The notes: generated by a model not told the origin, from the sequence alone. DNA of 64,000 nucleotides from Coriobacteriia bacterium (GCA_030651765.1 JAUSBY010000003.1:1-64000), one strand, 5' to 3'. Shown: positions 48,227 to 59,156, counted from the first letter of the stretch. Made by a program: numbers and translations.

Positions 48227-49609
48227 ATGAAGCTCGAATCCCTCAAGTCACGACCGGAGAGCAAGACGCTCGAGTTCAAGCGTGACGCGTCCTCGGCCAT
48301 GCCCATACTTCGCACGGTGTGCGCCTTTGCCAACACCGCTGGCGGCACGCTGCTCATCGGTATCGAGGACCGCTCAGGGGCGATCGTCGGTGTCGCCGAT
48401 CCGCTGGATGCCGAGGAGCGCCTTGCCAGCATCATCGCTGACGGCATCACGCCCCGGCTCCTGCCGGAGGTCGAGGTCGTCCCGTGGCGAGACACCCAGG
48501 TTCTCGCGCTCCAGGTCCACCTCGGCCCGTCGCGTCCCTACCATCTCACGTCACTCGGTCAGGCCGACGGCGTGTACGTGCGCCTCGGCTCCACGAACCG
48601 GCGAGCAGACACAGCGCTCATCGCCGAGCTGGGCCGCTCGGCACGCGGCGAGGGCTTCGATGAGCAGCCCGAGCCGGACCTGGGACGAGACGCGCTGGAC
48701 TTCGAGGCCGTGCAGAGTGCCTTTGGGGGCGGCCGAACGATTCGTCACGCCGACCTCAAGACGCTGCGTCTCACCACACTCGTGCAGGGGCGTGAGGTCC
48801 CCACAGTCGGGGGCATGTTGCTGTTCGGGCGCGACCGACTCGGTCGATACCCTGATGCATGGATCCAGGCGGGTCGTTTCAAGGGCACGACCAAGGCCAC
48901 GATCGTCGACTCAGCGGACATCGTCGCGTGCCCTGTCGAGGCTATAGACCAGGCACTGGCCTTCGTGATGCGAAATACGGCACACGCGTACGAGATCGAG
49001 CGACCGCGGCGTATCGACGTACCGGAGTACCCACCCGTGGCCGTGGGCGAGGCGGTGATCAACGCCGTGGTGCACGCCGACTACTCGCAACAAGGCGCAC
49101 CCATCCGCATCGCCATCTACGACGATCGGCTCGAGGTCGAGAACCCCGGGATGCTTGTGCCCGGGCTGACGATCGCCGACGTGCTCGGCGGCGTGTCCAA
49201 GCTCAGAAACCGGGTGATCGGGCGTGTGTTCCGCGAACTCGGCCTGATCGAGCAATGGGGGAGCGGCATCACGCGGATGTATGAGGCGTGTCGCGCCGCC
49301 GGAATGGCCGATCCTGTGCTCGAGGAGGTCGGAATGCGCTTCCGGGTCACGCTACTTCCGGAGCGCACGCGCGAGCCCGACATCGACGAGGTGGATGCCG
49401 CCACCCTTGGCGCGATCCGGGCCTCGGGCGGACTCACCACGAGCGAGATCGCTGCGGCTATCGGCCGGACACCGCGGGCGACGCGGACGCGTCTGCAGCG
49501 TCTCGTGGAGCGTGGTCTTGTGGTCGAGATCGGCAGCGGTCCCAACGACCCGCATCGCCGCTATCACGTGGCAGAGGATCCGGGCCGCTACGGGCGAGGA
49601 CGCCTCTAG
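48227..49609 (+). CDS. AlbA_2/Schlafen-domain transcriptional regulator
   Basis: 460 residues, the type often called RecG-like helicase or HTH regulator with AlbA_2. The N-terminal AlbA_2 domain has ESKTLEFKRD and CAFANTAGGTLLIGIED. The middle GHKL-ATPase-like part (HATPase_c_4) shows YPPVAVGEAVINAVVHADYSQQGAPIRI and RNRVIGRVFRELGLIEQWGSGITRM. A C-terminal winged helix spans about 395-450. It probably acts as a ligand- or stress-responsive regulator or a defence effector. Its stop overlaps alkA by 4 bp (convergent). Confidence 0.9.
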   Translation: MKLESLKSRPESKTLEFKRDASSAMPILRTVCAFANTAGGTLLIGIEDRSGAIVGVADPLDAEERLASIIADGITPRLLPEVEVVPWRDTQVLALQVHLGPSRPYHLTSLGQADGVYVRLGSTNRRADTALIAELGRSARGEGFDEQPEPDLGRDALDFEAVQSAFGGGRTIRHADLKTLRLTTLVQGREVPTVGGMLLFGRDRLGRYPDAWIQAGRFKGTTKATIVDSADIVACPVEAIDQALAFVMRNTAHAYEIERPRRIDVPEYPPVAVGEAVINAVVHADYSQQGAPIRIAIYDDRLEVENPGMLVPGLTIADVLGGVSKLRNRVIGRVFRELGLIEQWGSGITRMYEACRAAGMADPVLEEVGMRFRVTLLPERTREPDIDEVDAATLGAIRASGGLTTSEIAAAIGRTPRATRTRLQRLVERGLVVEIGSGPNDPHRRYHVAEDPGRYGRGRL

Positions 49610-50274
49610 CTTCCGCCGAGCTGTCCGGCGCCCATATCCGTCCGCGCCTCGGCACGTCTGAGCGCCAGTCCCTCCCACAGGTACAGGGACGCCGTGGTGC
49701 GATACGGCTGCCATGCCTCGCCGATGGCGGCCACGGCTTCGCGGCTGGCACCGCCGTCGATGCCGTACAGCCAGCCGACCGTCGCGCGCAGCGCTCCGTC
49801 GTCGACCGCAAGTACGTCAGGCCTGCCGAGCGAGAAGATGAGGAACATCTCGGCGGTCCACCGACCGATGCCTTTGACCGCGAGAAGCTCCTCGATGACG
49901 TCCTCGTCGGGCAGAGTCGCCACCCGGGCGAGGTCCAGGGAGCCGCTGTTGATGTGCCTGGCCAGGTCGCGCAGGAACGACGCCTTGCTGCGTGAGAGAC
50001 CGGCGCCTCTGAGCAGTGTCTCGTCGGCCGAAAGGATCACCTGTGGTGACGGATCGCCGCCGAGGGCGGTCACGAGCCGCCGCCAGATCGTGGTCGCGGC
50101 CTTGTCGGAGAGCTGCTGACTGACGATTGCGCGAGCGAGCGACGCGTAGTAGTCAGCCTCGAGCGGCTGCTCGATCGGACCCACGCGCTCGATGAGGCTG
50201 CCGAGTGTCGGGTCGGCGGCGGACAGATGCCGGATCTCGGGCGAGGTGGGCGTGTAGAGGAGGACATCGGGCAT
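49606..50274 (-). CDS. alkA: DNA-3-methyladenine glycosylase II
   Basis: 222 residues, HhH-GPD fold. It removes alkylated bases from DNA. Motifs are IVSQQLSDKAATTIWRRL, the hairpin LLAVKGIGRWTAEMFLIFSLG and the catalytic Asp in RPDVLAVDDGALRA. It lacks the N-terminal beta domain of E. coli AlkA, like many short bacterial forms. Confidence 0.92.
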   Translation of the reverse strand: MPDVLLYTPTSPEIRHLSAADPTLGSLIERVGPIEQPLEADYYASLARAIVSQQLSDKAATTIWRRLVTALGGDPSPQVILSADETLLRGAGLSRSKASFLRDLARHINSGSLDLARVATLPDEDVIEELLAVKGIGRWTAEMFLIFSLGRPDVLAVDDGALRATVGWLYGIDGGASREAVAAIGEAWQPYRTTASLYLWEGLALRRAEARTDMGAGQLGGS

Positions 50275-50330
50275 GTGCCGATTGTAGCGCGTCCGGCAGG
50301 TAGCCTATGCTGGACGAGGGAGGTGCGCCG

Positions 50331-50921
50331 ATGAGCGAGCCAGCAGTATCGGACCGTGCGGTCGAGTGGGAGTATCGCGTCCCGCTCATCACGAGTCGCT
50401 TCATGCTCTGGGATTTTGCGCGAGTCATCGTGCTCTCGGTGCTCATCATGTACGTGCTCGTGGCACTGACCGGCCTGCTGGTCGAGGGGGAGTTGGTCAT
50501 CCTGCCCCCGCAGGTGTTCCTGATCACCACGGGGATCCTCGTTGGGCTGCTGCTGATCGTCGTGCTGCTCATGGGCAACGGCTTCTCGCAGACGTTCACG
50601 GTGGATCCCGCAGGTGGAGTTCGGTACGCGTCCGGCTCGCGCGAGCAGAAGTGGAACCGTGCGGCCGTCATCCTCGGCGCCCTGCGCGGGAGTCCCACTA
50701 CTACCGGTGCCGGGCTGCTCGGCGTCATGCGCGAGAAGGGTGGCTGGACGTGGCGGCAGCTGCACGCCGCCCGCTACTTCCCACGCCAGCGCGTGATCTC
50801 GCTCCGCAACTCGTGGCGCACCGTCATCCGCCTGCACTGCACGCCCGAGAACTACGAGCAGGTCCGCGCGCTCGTGGCGGCCGGCATCGCCCGCGGCGCC
50901 GGGCAACGGGCGGCCGCGTAA
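50331..50921 (+). CDS. Hypothetical membrane protein
   Basis: 196 residues. Two membrane helices (IVLSVLIMYVLVALTGLLV and VFLITTGILVGLLLIVVLLMG) are followed by a cytoplasmic domain with no recognised family. The ATG follows GAGGGAGG. It is divergent from alkA and 78 bp upstream of serS. Confidence 0.75.
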   Translation: MSEPAVSDRAVEWEYRVPLITSRFMLWDFARVIVLSVLIMYVLVALTGLLVEGELVILPPQVFLITTGILVGLLLIVVLLMGNGFSQTFTVDPAGGVRYASGSREQKWNRAAVILGALRGSPTTTGAGLLGVMREKGGWTWRQLHAARYFPRQRVISLRNSWRTVIRLHCTPENYEQVRALVAAGIARGAGQRAAA

Positions 50922-52283
<1,362 letters not shown>

Positions 52284-52312
52284 GGAGCATCGGAGCGACG
52301 AAGGGAGCGGCT

Positions 52313-52930
52313 ATGAAGCGCAGAGTGCTCACGATCGCGGTCATGCTGCTTGCCGCGCTGCTGCTCGTCGCGTGCGGCAACGGCGGGTCGGAGACCGCCG
52401 AACCCACATCCACGCCCGAACCGTCGCCGGCTCCCTCGGCGACCGAGGGTTACGACCCCATCGCGATCGACGGTCAGGCTGAGGCGAGTGCGCTTGCGGC
52501 CGTGCCGGCAGCCGCCGAATCGCAGCGCGAGGCCGTTGGCGCACCGTGGCCCGATGTCACGGGGATCGAGCCGGTGCTTACCGCCTACCTCTTGCGTGCC
52601 GAGTTAGACGGGCAGGTCACGATGTTCGAGGTGCGCGCCGACGGGATCGCGCACAGCCTGTATGCGTACCAGAAGGCGTTCGACAGCGGCTCGCTCATAT
52701 GGACTCCCGTCGACACGGCTACAGGACCGACCGCAGTACCTCAAAGCGCCGCCGAGAAGTCGGCCGCCGAGGCGGTCCGTGCCGCGATGGCTGATGCGTT
52801 CGAGGGTCAGCCTTTCGAGGTCGCCATGGTCGGGTACCGCTTCTCGTACATCAAGGGCGGTCTGCTGCTGATGAACGTCAGCGTCGATCCGGACGGTGGC
52901 GCCATAAGTGTCGAGACGTTCGGCGGCTGA
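52313..52930 (+). CDS. Hypothetical lipoprotein
   Basis: 205 residues. Signal peptide with lipobox LLVACGN, then a Thr/Pro/Ser-rich linker (STPEPSPAPSATEG), then an uncharacterised domain (VLTAYLLRAELDGQVTMFEVRADG). It is 29 bp after serS; AAGGGAG precedes the ATG. Confidence 0.75.
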   Translation: MKRRVLTIAVMLLAALLLVACGNGGSETAEPTSTPEPSPAPSATEGYDPIAIDGQAEASALAAVPAAAESQREAVGAPWPDVTGIEPVLTAYLLRAELDGQVTMFEVRADGIAHSLYAYQKAFDSGSLIWTPVDTATGPTAVPQSAAEKSAAEAVRAAMADAFEGQPFEVAMVGYRFSYIKGGLLLMNVSVDPDGGAISVETFGG

Positions 52931-52940
52931 GCCCGACCGG

Positions 52941-53417
52941 CTATGCGCGCCCTCCAGGCACGGGCGTGCCATTTGCGATCCGTTGCGCCACAGTCTGAAG
53001 GCTCAACCGAAGGGGCTCGTCCGACACCACCTGGGCGAGCGTGATCGTGTCCAGGTGGGCCCAGATGATCTGGTCGAGGTGTGTCCACATCTCATGTACG
53101 CCGCAGTACTCCGAGCGGGAGCACGACTCCGGATCGCGGGAGCACTGCGCCACGGAGAACTCCGGTTCGCTTGCCCTGACGACCCGGCCGATGGTGATCG
53201 CACTCGCCGGCTCGGCGAGCGATAACAGATGTCCCCGGTAGCCCTCGGCCTTCACGAGCCCGGCGTCGACGAGGAACGGCACGAGTGAGATGCCGAAGTT
53301 CTCGGGGACGTCCGCGACCTCGCACAGGTCGCGTGCCGAGAGCGTGGCGCCAGCCGGCAGCTGCGCCAGTTCGTACATCAGCCGGACCGCGAAGTCCGTG
53401 CGTCGTGTGATAGCCAA
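52941..53417 (-). CDS. Rrf2-family regulator with three Fe-S-type cysteines
   Basis: 158 residues from TTG 53417, which follows GGGAG. The winged helix MAITRRTDFAVRLMYELAQL and SARDLCEVADVPENFGISLVPFL are typical of Rrf2 proteins (IscR, NsrR, RsrR). Three cysteines follow in AQCSRDPESCSRSEYCGV (spacing x6 and x5), the place of the cluster in this family. It may sense NO, iron or redox state. It is divergent from zwf-gnd across 273 bp and could regulate it. Confidence 0.9.
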   Translation of the reverse strand: MAITRRTDFAVRLMYELAQLPAGATLSARDLCEVADVPENFGISLVPFLVDAGLVKAEGYRGHLLSLAEPASAITIGRVVRASEPEFSVAQCSRDPESCSRSEYCGVHEMWTHLDQIIWAHLDTITLAQVVSDEPLRLSLQTVAQRIANGTPVPGGRA

Positions 53418-53690
53418 TGAATCTCCCGGATCGTGCGATCGTGCAGTACATCGAGCCGCTATGGCTTCGCGTGTCATTCGGCGCCGAGCGTACGTCCCCT
53501 GCTCCGCAGCGCGCGCTCCCGACAGGCGGCGGGTATAGCAGTGTGAGCGGCGTCACAGAGTATCAGTCAAGCGGAAGAAGAGCGCAACGGCAGCTGACCG
53601 TCCACGCCGCACGTTGCGGTGCCGGGAGGTGTCGGGACAGGTGCAGGGGGCATACTAGGAGTTGACCGGCACGTCCGAGGAAGGAACTTC

Positions 53691-56042
53691 GTGCAGACAC
53701 CGACCGTACTCACCGTCTTCGGCACCACTGGCGACCTCATGACCCGCAAGGTCATCCCGTCGCTTGCCTACCTGTACGTGAACGGGCGTCTGCCCGAGCG
53801 TCTTCGCGTGGTCGGCTGGGGCCGCCGCGGCTGGGACGACGGACGACTTCGCGAGCACATCTCGGCCATCCTCGGCGCGTACCAGGGACCCCAACCAGAA
53901 GCCGGCGCCCCGCGCGAGGCGTTCCTGGAGATGTTCGGATACCACGATGGCACGTTCGACGACGCGGACGCCTACCGTGCGCTCGCCGACGGGATCGGCC
54001 GGTGCGATGCCGAGTGGGGCGTGTGCTCGAACAAGCTCTTCTACCTCGCGGTACCGCCCGAGCGGTACCGCACGATCCTCGAGAACCTCGCCGGGTCCGG
54101 TCTCACGCGCGGGTGCAGCGACGAGACCGGCTTCACCCGCGTGCTCGTCGAGAAGCCCTTCGGCTCGGATGCCACCAGTGCGCAGGAGCTCGATACCTTC
54201 CTCGGCTCGCTGTTTGCCGAGGAGCAGATCTACCGCATCGACCACTACCTGGCCAAGGAGATGCTGCAGGGCATCATGTCGTTCCGCTTTGCAAATGCGC
54301 TCTTCGAGCCGTCGTGGAGCGCGCGGCACGTCGAGCGCATCGACATCCGGCTGTGGGAGTCGATCGGCGTGGAGAAGCGCGGCGCCTTTTATGACGGCGT
54401 TGGTGCGCTCCGTGATGTGGGCCAGAACCACCTGCTGCAGATGCTTGCGCTCGTGACGATGGAGCAGCCAGCGGATCTCTCAGCCGAGGCGATCCGAGCC
54501 GCCCGGTTGGCGCTCATCGAGGCGCTCGCCCCGCTCACGCCGGCCGAGGTGGCGGCGCGCACGTTCAGGGCGCAGTACGACGGCTACTGCCAGATCGACG
54601 GCGTGGCGCCCGACTCGGGCATCGAAACGTACTTCCGGCTCGAGACCACGCTTGCCGGCAAACGCTGGGGTGGCGTGCCGGTGATGATGGAGTCGGGCAA
54701 GCGGATGGGCCCCGCGCGCAAGGAGATCGCGGTGCGGTTCAAGCGTGCCGAGCCGTGCCTGTGCGGCGTGGAGGGCTCGTTTGAGAACGTGGTGACCTTC
54801 AGCCTCGAGCCCGAGGAGACGATCAGGATACACTTCTGGGCCAAGCGCCCCGGCTTTGATGCCGGCCTCGAGCCGCGCGAGTTCACGTTCTTCCTGTACG
54901 AGCACACCGAGAAGCTGCAGTACGTCGAGGAGTACGCCAAGCTCCTACTCGACGCGATCGACGGCGACCAGACGCTCTTCGTCTCCACCGGTGAGGTCGC
55001 CGCGATGTGGCGGTTCATCGACCCGATATGCAGCGCGTGGGCCGACGGAGCGGTACCACTCGAGCACTGCAGCCCGGACTCGGCGGAGGTCACCGAGGCA
55101 GCTGCCGCGGCGATCGCGTCGCGCGCCGCCGGCGCGGCTCGCCCCGAGATCGCGGTCGTCGGCCTCGGCAAGATGGGTGCCGCGCTTGCGCGCAACCTGC
55201 TTGATCACCGCTGGCGCGTGGTGGGCTACAACCGCACGACTTCAGTGGCCGAGGCGATGGAAGCCGAGGGGCTCGAGGTCGCGCGGACGCTTGCCGAGGT
55301 GGTCGGGGCGCTCGCGCCGCCGCGGGTGGTGTGGCTGATGGTGCCCGCGGGTGCGGCGACCGACGCCATGCTGTTCGGCGAGGGCGGCCTTGCCGAGATG
55401 CTCGAGTCCGGCGACACCGTCATCGACGGCGGCAACTCGCTGTGGCGAGACACGCTTGAACGCGCGCCTCGGCTCGCCTCGGCCGGGCTGCACTTCCTGG
55501 ACGTGGGCACCTCGGGAGGGCCCGGCGGGGCGCGGCACGGCGCGTGCCTCATGATCGGCGGGCAGCGCGATGACTTCGAGCGGCTCACGCGCTTGTGGCA
55601 GGACATCACGGTCCCGGGAGGGTTTGCGTTTTTCGACGGGCACGGCGCCGGGCACTTCGTGAAGATGGTTCACAACGGCATCGAGTACGGCATGATGCAG
55701 GCCATCGCCGAGGGTTTCACCGTACTACGCGCCTCGGAGTTCGGCATCGATCTGGCGCGCGCGGCCGAGATCTACAACCGTGGCAGTGTGATCGAGTCAC
55801 GGCTGGTCGGCTGGCTTGGCGAGGGTTTCGAGGTGTTTGGCGAATCGCTCGAGGGTGTCTCCGGTTCCGTCGGTCACACCGGCGAGGGGGCGTGGACCGT
55901 CGAGACCGCGGAGGCACTCGGCGTGGAGCATCGCGTCATCCGCGACGCGCTTGCATTCCGGCTCGAGTCAGAGGATGCGCCGAGCTACACGGGGCAGCTG
56001 CTGCAGGCGATGCGCAACCGATTCGGGGGGCATGCGCTGTAG
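53691..56042 (+). CDS. Glucose-6-phosphate dehydrogenase / 6-phosphogluconate dehydrogenase fusion
   Basis: 783 residues joining two oxidative pentose-phosphate enzymes. Residues about 5-455 are Zwf: nucleotide motif GTTGDLMTRK (11-20), LVEKPFG and the active-site RIDHYLAKE (182-190). A 25-residue linker follows. Residues 486-783 are a short Gnd (decarboxylating 6-phosphogluconate dehydrogenase): GLGKMG (491-496), NRT (NADP-type Arg), GTSGGPGGARHG and catalytic K657/N661 (HFVKMVHNG). The chain should take glucose-6-phosphate to ribulose-5-phosphate apart from the lactonase step. GTG start after GAGGAAGGAAC. No frameshift is seen. Confidence 0.93.
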   Translation: MQTPTVLTVFGTTGDLMTRKVIPSLAYLYVNGRLPERLRVVGWGRRGWDDGRLREHISAILGAYQGPQPEAGAPREAFLEMFGYHDGTFDDADAYRALADGIGRCDAEWGVCSNKLFYLAVPPERYRTILENLAGSGLTRGCSDETGFTRVLVEKPFGSDATSAQELDTFLGSLFAEEQIYRIDHYLAKEMLQGIMSFRFANALFEPSWSARHVERIDIRLWESIGVEKRGAFYDGVGALRDVGQNHLLQMLALVTMEQPADLSAEAIRAARLALIEALAPLTPAEVAARTFRAQYDGYCQIDGVAPDSGIETYFRLETTLAGKRWGGVPVMMESGKRMGPARKEIAVRFKRAEPCLCGVEGSFENVVTFSLEPEETIRIHFWAKRPGFDAGLEPREFTFFLYEHTEKLQYVEEYAKLLLDAIDGDQTLFVSTGEVAAMWRFIDPICSAWADGAVPLEHCSPDSAEVTEAAAAAIASRAAGAARPEIAVVGLGKMGAALARNLLDHRWRVVGYNRTTSVAEAMEAEGLEVARTLAEVVGALAPPRVVWLMVPAGAATDAMLFGEGGLAEMLESGDTVIDGGNSLWRDTLERAPRLASAGLHFLDVGTSGGPGGARHGACLMIGGQRDDFERLTRLWQDITVPGGFAFFDGHGAGHFVKMVHNGIEYGMMQAIAEGFTVLRASEFGIDLARAAEIYNRGSVIESRLVGWLGEGFEVFGESLEGVSGSVGHTGEGAWTVETAEALGVEHRVIRDALAFRLESEDAPSYTGQLLQAMRNRFGGHAL

Positions 56043-56071
56043 CGGGTGTGCGGGACGACAGGTGAGGCCGC

Positions 56072-57805
56072 CTACTTCGTGACCTCGGCCTTGTGCGCCT
56101 CGAAGCGCCCGCCGCTTCCCGCTGCGAACTCCTCGTACGACGGGATCTCGTAGACGCGCAGGCGGTTGTCGAGGAAGTCGCTGAAGATGAGCAGCTTTCC
56201 GTCATCGGAGACATCGAGCGCGGTCGGCTGGTTGCCGGCGATCAGTGCGTCGAGCGGGCGGCCGTTGCTCGTGTCGAAGACCAGGATCGAGCCCCACTCG
56301 GGTCCCGGGATGTAGTACGACTTGGGGTTGTTCTCGCCCCGACAGCTCACAAAGAGCATCTTGCCGTCGGGCGTGAGGTCGATCGTGTTGGGCTTCTCGT
56401 CGGTGTCCACGAACTTCGTGGTGGTGCCGGCGGCCATGTCGTGCACCCAGATGAGATCGTCGGCCATGTCCGAGATGAACAGGCGGCCGGTCGCCTCGTC
56501 GGCCACGATGTGCCGAAGCGCGCCACCCCCGGTGAACAGCGCGGTGACGGCGCCGGTGGCCAGATCGATCCGTTCGAGGTGCCCGCTGTCGAAGCCCGCG
56601 ACGTAGAGGGACTTCCCGTCGTCGGTGGCGTACATGCCGCGCGGCGTGTTGGAGACGCGGACGCGCGAGACGAGCTCCCCGGTGGCAAGGCCGATGATCG
56701 AGACGTCGTCGCCGGACCAGTTGCTGGCGTAGAGCGTGCCCTCATCGGGCGAGAGCTCGACCCACTTGGTCCACGCGCTCTTGGTGTCGAACTCACGCAC
56801 GACTTTGCGTGTGGCCACGTCGATCTCAAAGCACTTGGCGGTCTCCATCTGGCTGGTGTAGGCGAGCGTCCCGGCCTTGTTGAAGATGACCTCCACCGCG
56901 CCGTGCTCGCCGATGTCCACCCCGCCGAGCAGCTCGCCGGTGCGGGGGCTGAAGATCTGGATGGACGGCGGGCCGTTCAGGATGCTCGTCCACGCCTCGC
57001 TGCCGTCGTGGGTGACCGAGACGCCCTTGGGCGCGCCGAGCGTGGTGATGGTGCCGAGGCCGTGCAGGATCTGGCCCTCGGGATCGAGGTAGTACTCGAG
57101 TGCGAGCGGGGTGTCCAGGAACAGCTCGCGCGAAAACGTGTTGAAGCCGCTCATCGTGATCGCGAGTGTGACCGGGCCGGCTGCCACCTGCTGCTCGAAG
57201 GGTGTGGTGCCCGAGAGCATCTGGCCGTCGGCGAGGGTCATCGTGCACGCTGCGCCCTCGGGATGGGTGATGACCGAGACCGCTTGTGGCAGCGCCGCGA
57301 GCGTGTAGTCGAGCTTGGTCTTTCGCCCGCGCTTGAGCTCGGCGGCCACGGTGACTGGGTCGAATCCGGCGCGCTCGCAGACGACCGTGTACGTGCCAGG
57401 CTCCAGATCCTCGATCTCGAGCGTGCCGGTACCCACCACCGAGCCGTCGAAGAGGATCATCGCGTCCGCGGGCGTGACGGTGATGAGCGCTGAGGCAGGC
57501 CGCGTGAGCACGAAGATCGCGATGCCTACCGCTGCGAGCATGACGACGACGAGGATCGCGAGCGCTCGTGCGCGGCCGCCGGTGCGCCTCGGGTCGCGGC
57601 CGGGCCTGCGTCCGTGCGCCTTGCCTGTCACATACTGCGGCCGAGGCGTGCCGCGTGATGCGCCTCCGGAGCCCCGGCTCGCCATGCGACCGGGTTCGAC
57701 GACAGGCGGACGCGCGCGCCTGGTCTTCTTCGCGCTGTGACGGTCAGATCTCCGGTAGCCGTACTCGTCCATCGTCTCGTGATCTCGCTTCATTCGGCCG
57801 CACAT
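56072..57805 (-). CDS. Membrane-anchored PEGA-domain and beta-propeller protein
   Basis: 577 residues. A basic, low-complexity N-terminus (RRARPPVVEPGRMASRGSGG) is followed by one membrane helix at about 82-105. PEGA-type domains come next (ALITVTPADAMILFDGSVVGTG...). A seven-blade YVTN/YncE-like propeller fills the rest (AWTSILNGPPSIQIFSPRTGELL, LYASNWSGDDVSIIGLATGEL, LYVAGFDSGHLERIDLATGAV). It should be displayed outside the cell and bind or scaffold something unknown. An alternative ATG at 57793 is possible. Confidence 0.82.
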   Translation of the reverse strand: MCGRMKRDHETMDEYGYRRSDRHSAKKTRRARPPVVEPGRMASRGSGGASRGTPRPQYVTGKAHGRRPGRDPRRTGGRARALAILVVVMLAAVGIAIFVLTRPASALITVTPADAMILFDGSVVGTGTLEIEDLEPGTYTVVCERAGFDPVTVAAELKRGRKTKLDYTLAALPQAVSVITHPEGAACTMTLADGQMLSGTTPFEQQVAAGPVTLAITMSGFNTFSRELFLDTPLALEYYLDPEGQILHGLGTITTLGAPKGVSVTHDGSEAWTSILNGPPSIQIFSPRTGELLGGVDIGEHGAVEVIFNKAGTLAYTSQMETAKCFEIDVATRKVVREFDTKSAWTKWVELSPDEGTLYASNWSGDDVSIIGLATGELVSRVRVSNTPRGMYATDDGKSLYVAGFDSGHLERIDLATGAVTALFTGGGALRHIVADEATGRLFISDMADDLIWVHDMAAGTTTKFVDTDEKPNTIDLTPDGKMLFVSCRGENNPKSYYIPGPEWGSILVFDTSNGRPLDALIAGNQPTALDVSDDGKLLIFSDFLDNRLRVYEIPSYEEFAAGSGGRFEAHKAEVTK

Positions 57806-57853
57806 ACCGTACCATGCCGAACGCGCGACTCCGCGGGCCTTCGCGTGCGCGGC

Positions 57854-58342
57854 TCAGGTGCCGATTCCGAGTGCCCACTCGACGATCGCGATTGCTTCGT
57901 CGGGCGTTGCCGCGTCAAGCAGCCGTCCGCTGCCTGTTGCGCGCATCGCGGGCCCCGGATCCCAGCCGAGCACGATGACCGTCTTGCCAGCGACAAGCGC
58001 CAGCGCCACCTCGGAAAGCGTGCCGGCGCCGCCCGGCAGCGCGATCACCACGTCGCTCGAAAGGACGTTGACGACGTTGCGGGCGTTGCCCATCCCGGTG
58101 CGGATCGCCACGTCCAGGTGCTCGCTTGCTTCCGAGCCGTCGGCATCCGGTAGCACGCCGATGACCAGCCCGCCCACTTCGCGTGCGCCGCGTGAGGCGG
58201 CGTCCATCACGCCGGCGGCCCGGCCACCGGTGAGCAACACCCAGCCGCGTCCGGCGATCATAGCCCCGAGCCTGTGTGCCAACGAGAAGGCGGCCCCATC
58301 GAGGGGCCGCCCGGATCCCATCACGCCAATGACGGTGCGCAT
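57854..58342 (-). CDS. LOG-family (TIGR00725) Rossmann protein
   Basis: About 162 residues from ATG 58342. The LOG/DprA-like fold shows VIGVMGSGRPLDG, LLTGGRAAGVMDAASRGAREVGG and the nucleotide motif VIALPGGAGTLSEVALAL. Relatives are cytokinin riboside-monophosphate phosphoribohydrolases; this shorter group is not well characterised and lacks the usual PGGxGTxxE arginine pairing on view. It is separate from the propeller gene by about 50 bp. Confidence 0.82.
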   Translation of the reverse strand: MRTVIGVMGSGRPLDGAAFSLAHRLGAMIAGRGWVLLTGGRAAGVMDAASRGAREVGGLVIGVLPDADGSEASEHLDVAIRTGMGNARNVVNVLSSDVVIALPGGAGTLSEVALALVAGKTVIVLGWDPGPAMRATGSGRLLDAATPDEAIAIVEWALGIGT

Positions 58343-58366
58343 GCACGTCACCCCCTCGGCGTCATG

Positions 58367-59086
58367 TTACTTGAGTTCGAAGACCACGGTCACGTTTGCG
58401 CTCACGTCGAGCTGGCCGGGTTCGATCGCGATCGAGGAGTCGGCCGCCTCGGCGCGTCCGAGCTCTCCGTAGTAGATCGGCGGCACGGTCACGCCCGCCT
58501 CGCTCACGCTGATGATCTCGCCGAGCGTCTTGCCGGCGGCTTTGGCCATGGTCTCTGCACGCCTGCGCGCATCGGCGATCGCATCGTCGATCGCAGCGTC
58601 CTCGGCGCCGTCCCGGTTGTCGAGGGTGAAGTTCGGCCCGCCGATGTCGGTCGCTCCGGCGCCACTCGCGGCGCCGATGACGTCACCGATCTTGTCCAGG
58701 TCGCGAATCTTCACGCGGACCTGCACGTTGGCGCGGTAGCCGGTCACCGTGGGCGCCTTGCCCTCGCTGCCCGAGTACTCGGGATACACGCTCACGTTGG
58801 CGGTCTGGATGTCGTCGGCGGGGATGCCGGCGTCCTTGATGGCGGATGCGATCGCGTCGGCCGACTCGCCCGCCGTGTCGAGGGCTGCCTTGGCCTCGGG
58901 CTCGAGGACGGTGACGCCAAAGTACATCTCGGCCGTGTCCGGGGCCGCCAGTGACGTACCCGTGCCCGATGAGGTGACGGTGTTGAGCGGCACCGCGCCT
59001 TCAGCGGTGACGATCTTGGTGGTGCAGCCGGTTGCCGCCAGCAGTCCGGCGACCACGATGGCGACGACGATCAAGCGCCGGTCCAT
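58367..59086 (-). CDS. SIMPL-domain (DUF541) lipoprotein
   Basis: 239 residues. Lipoprotein signal with lipobox AATGC. The SIMPL domain has SSGTGTSLAAPDTAEMYFGV, IQTANVSVYPEY and ARRRAETMAKAAGKTLGEI, as in BP26/OMP28-like periplasmic proteins. Its role is unknown, possibly in oxidative stress. The ATG follows AAGGAGG. Confidence 0.88.
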   Translation of the reverse strand: MDRRLIVVAIVVAGLLAATGCTTKIVTAEGAVPLNTVTSSGTGTSLAAPDTAEMYFGVTVLEPEAKAALDTAGESADAIASAIKDAGIPADDIQTANVSVYPEYSGSEGKAPTVTGYRANVQVRVKIRDLDKIGDVIGAASGAGATDIGGPNFTLDNRDGAEDAAIDDAIADARRRAETMAKAAGKTLGEIISVSEAGVTVPPIYYGELGRAEAADSSIAIEPGQLDVSANVTVVFELK

Positions 59087-59156
59087 GACCCCTCCTTGCG
59101 TCTTGTGGCGCGCGATGGCGCCCGTCATGCGGGTGTGCATATACCCTCAGACGACA

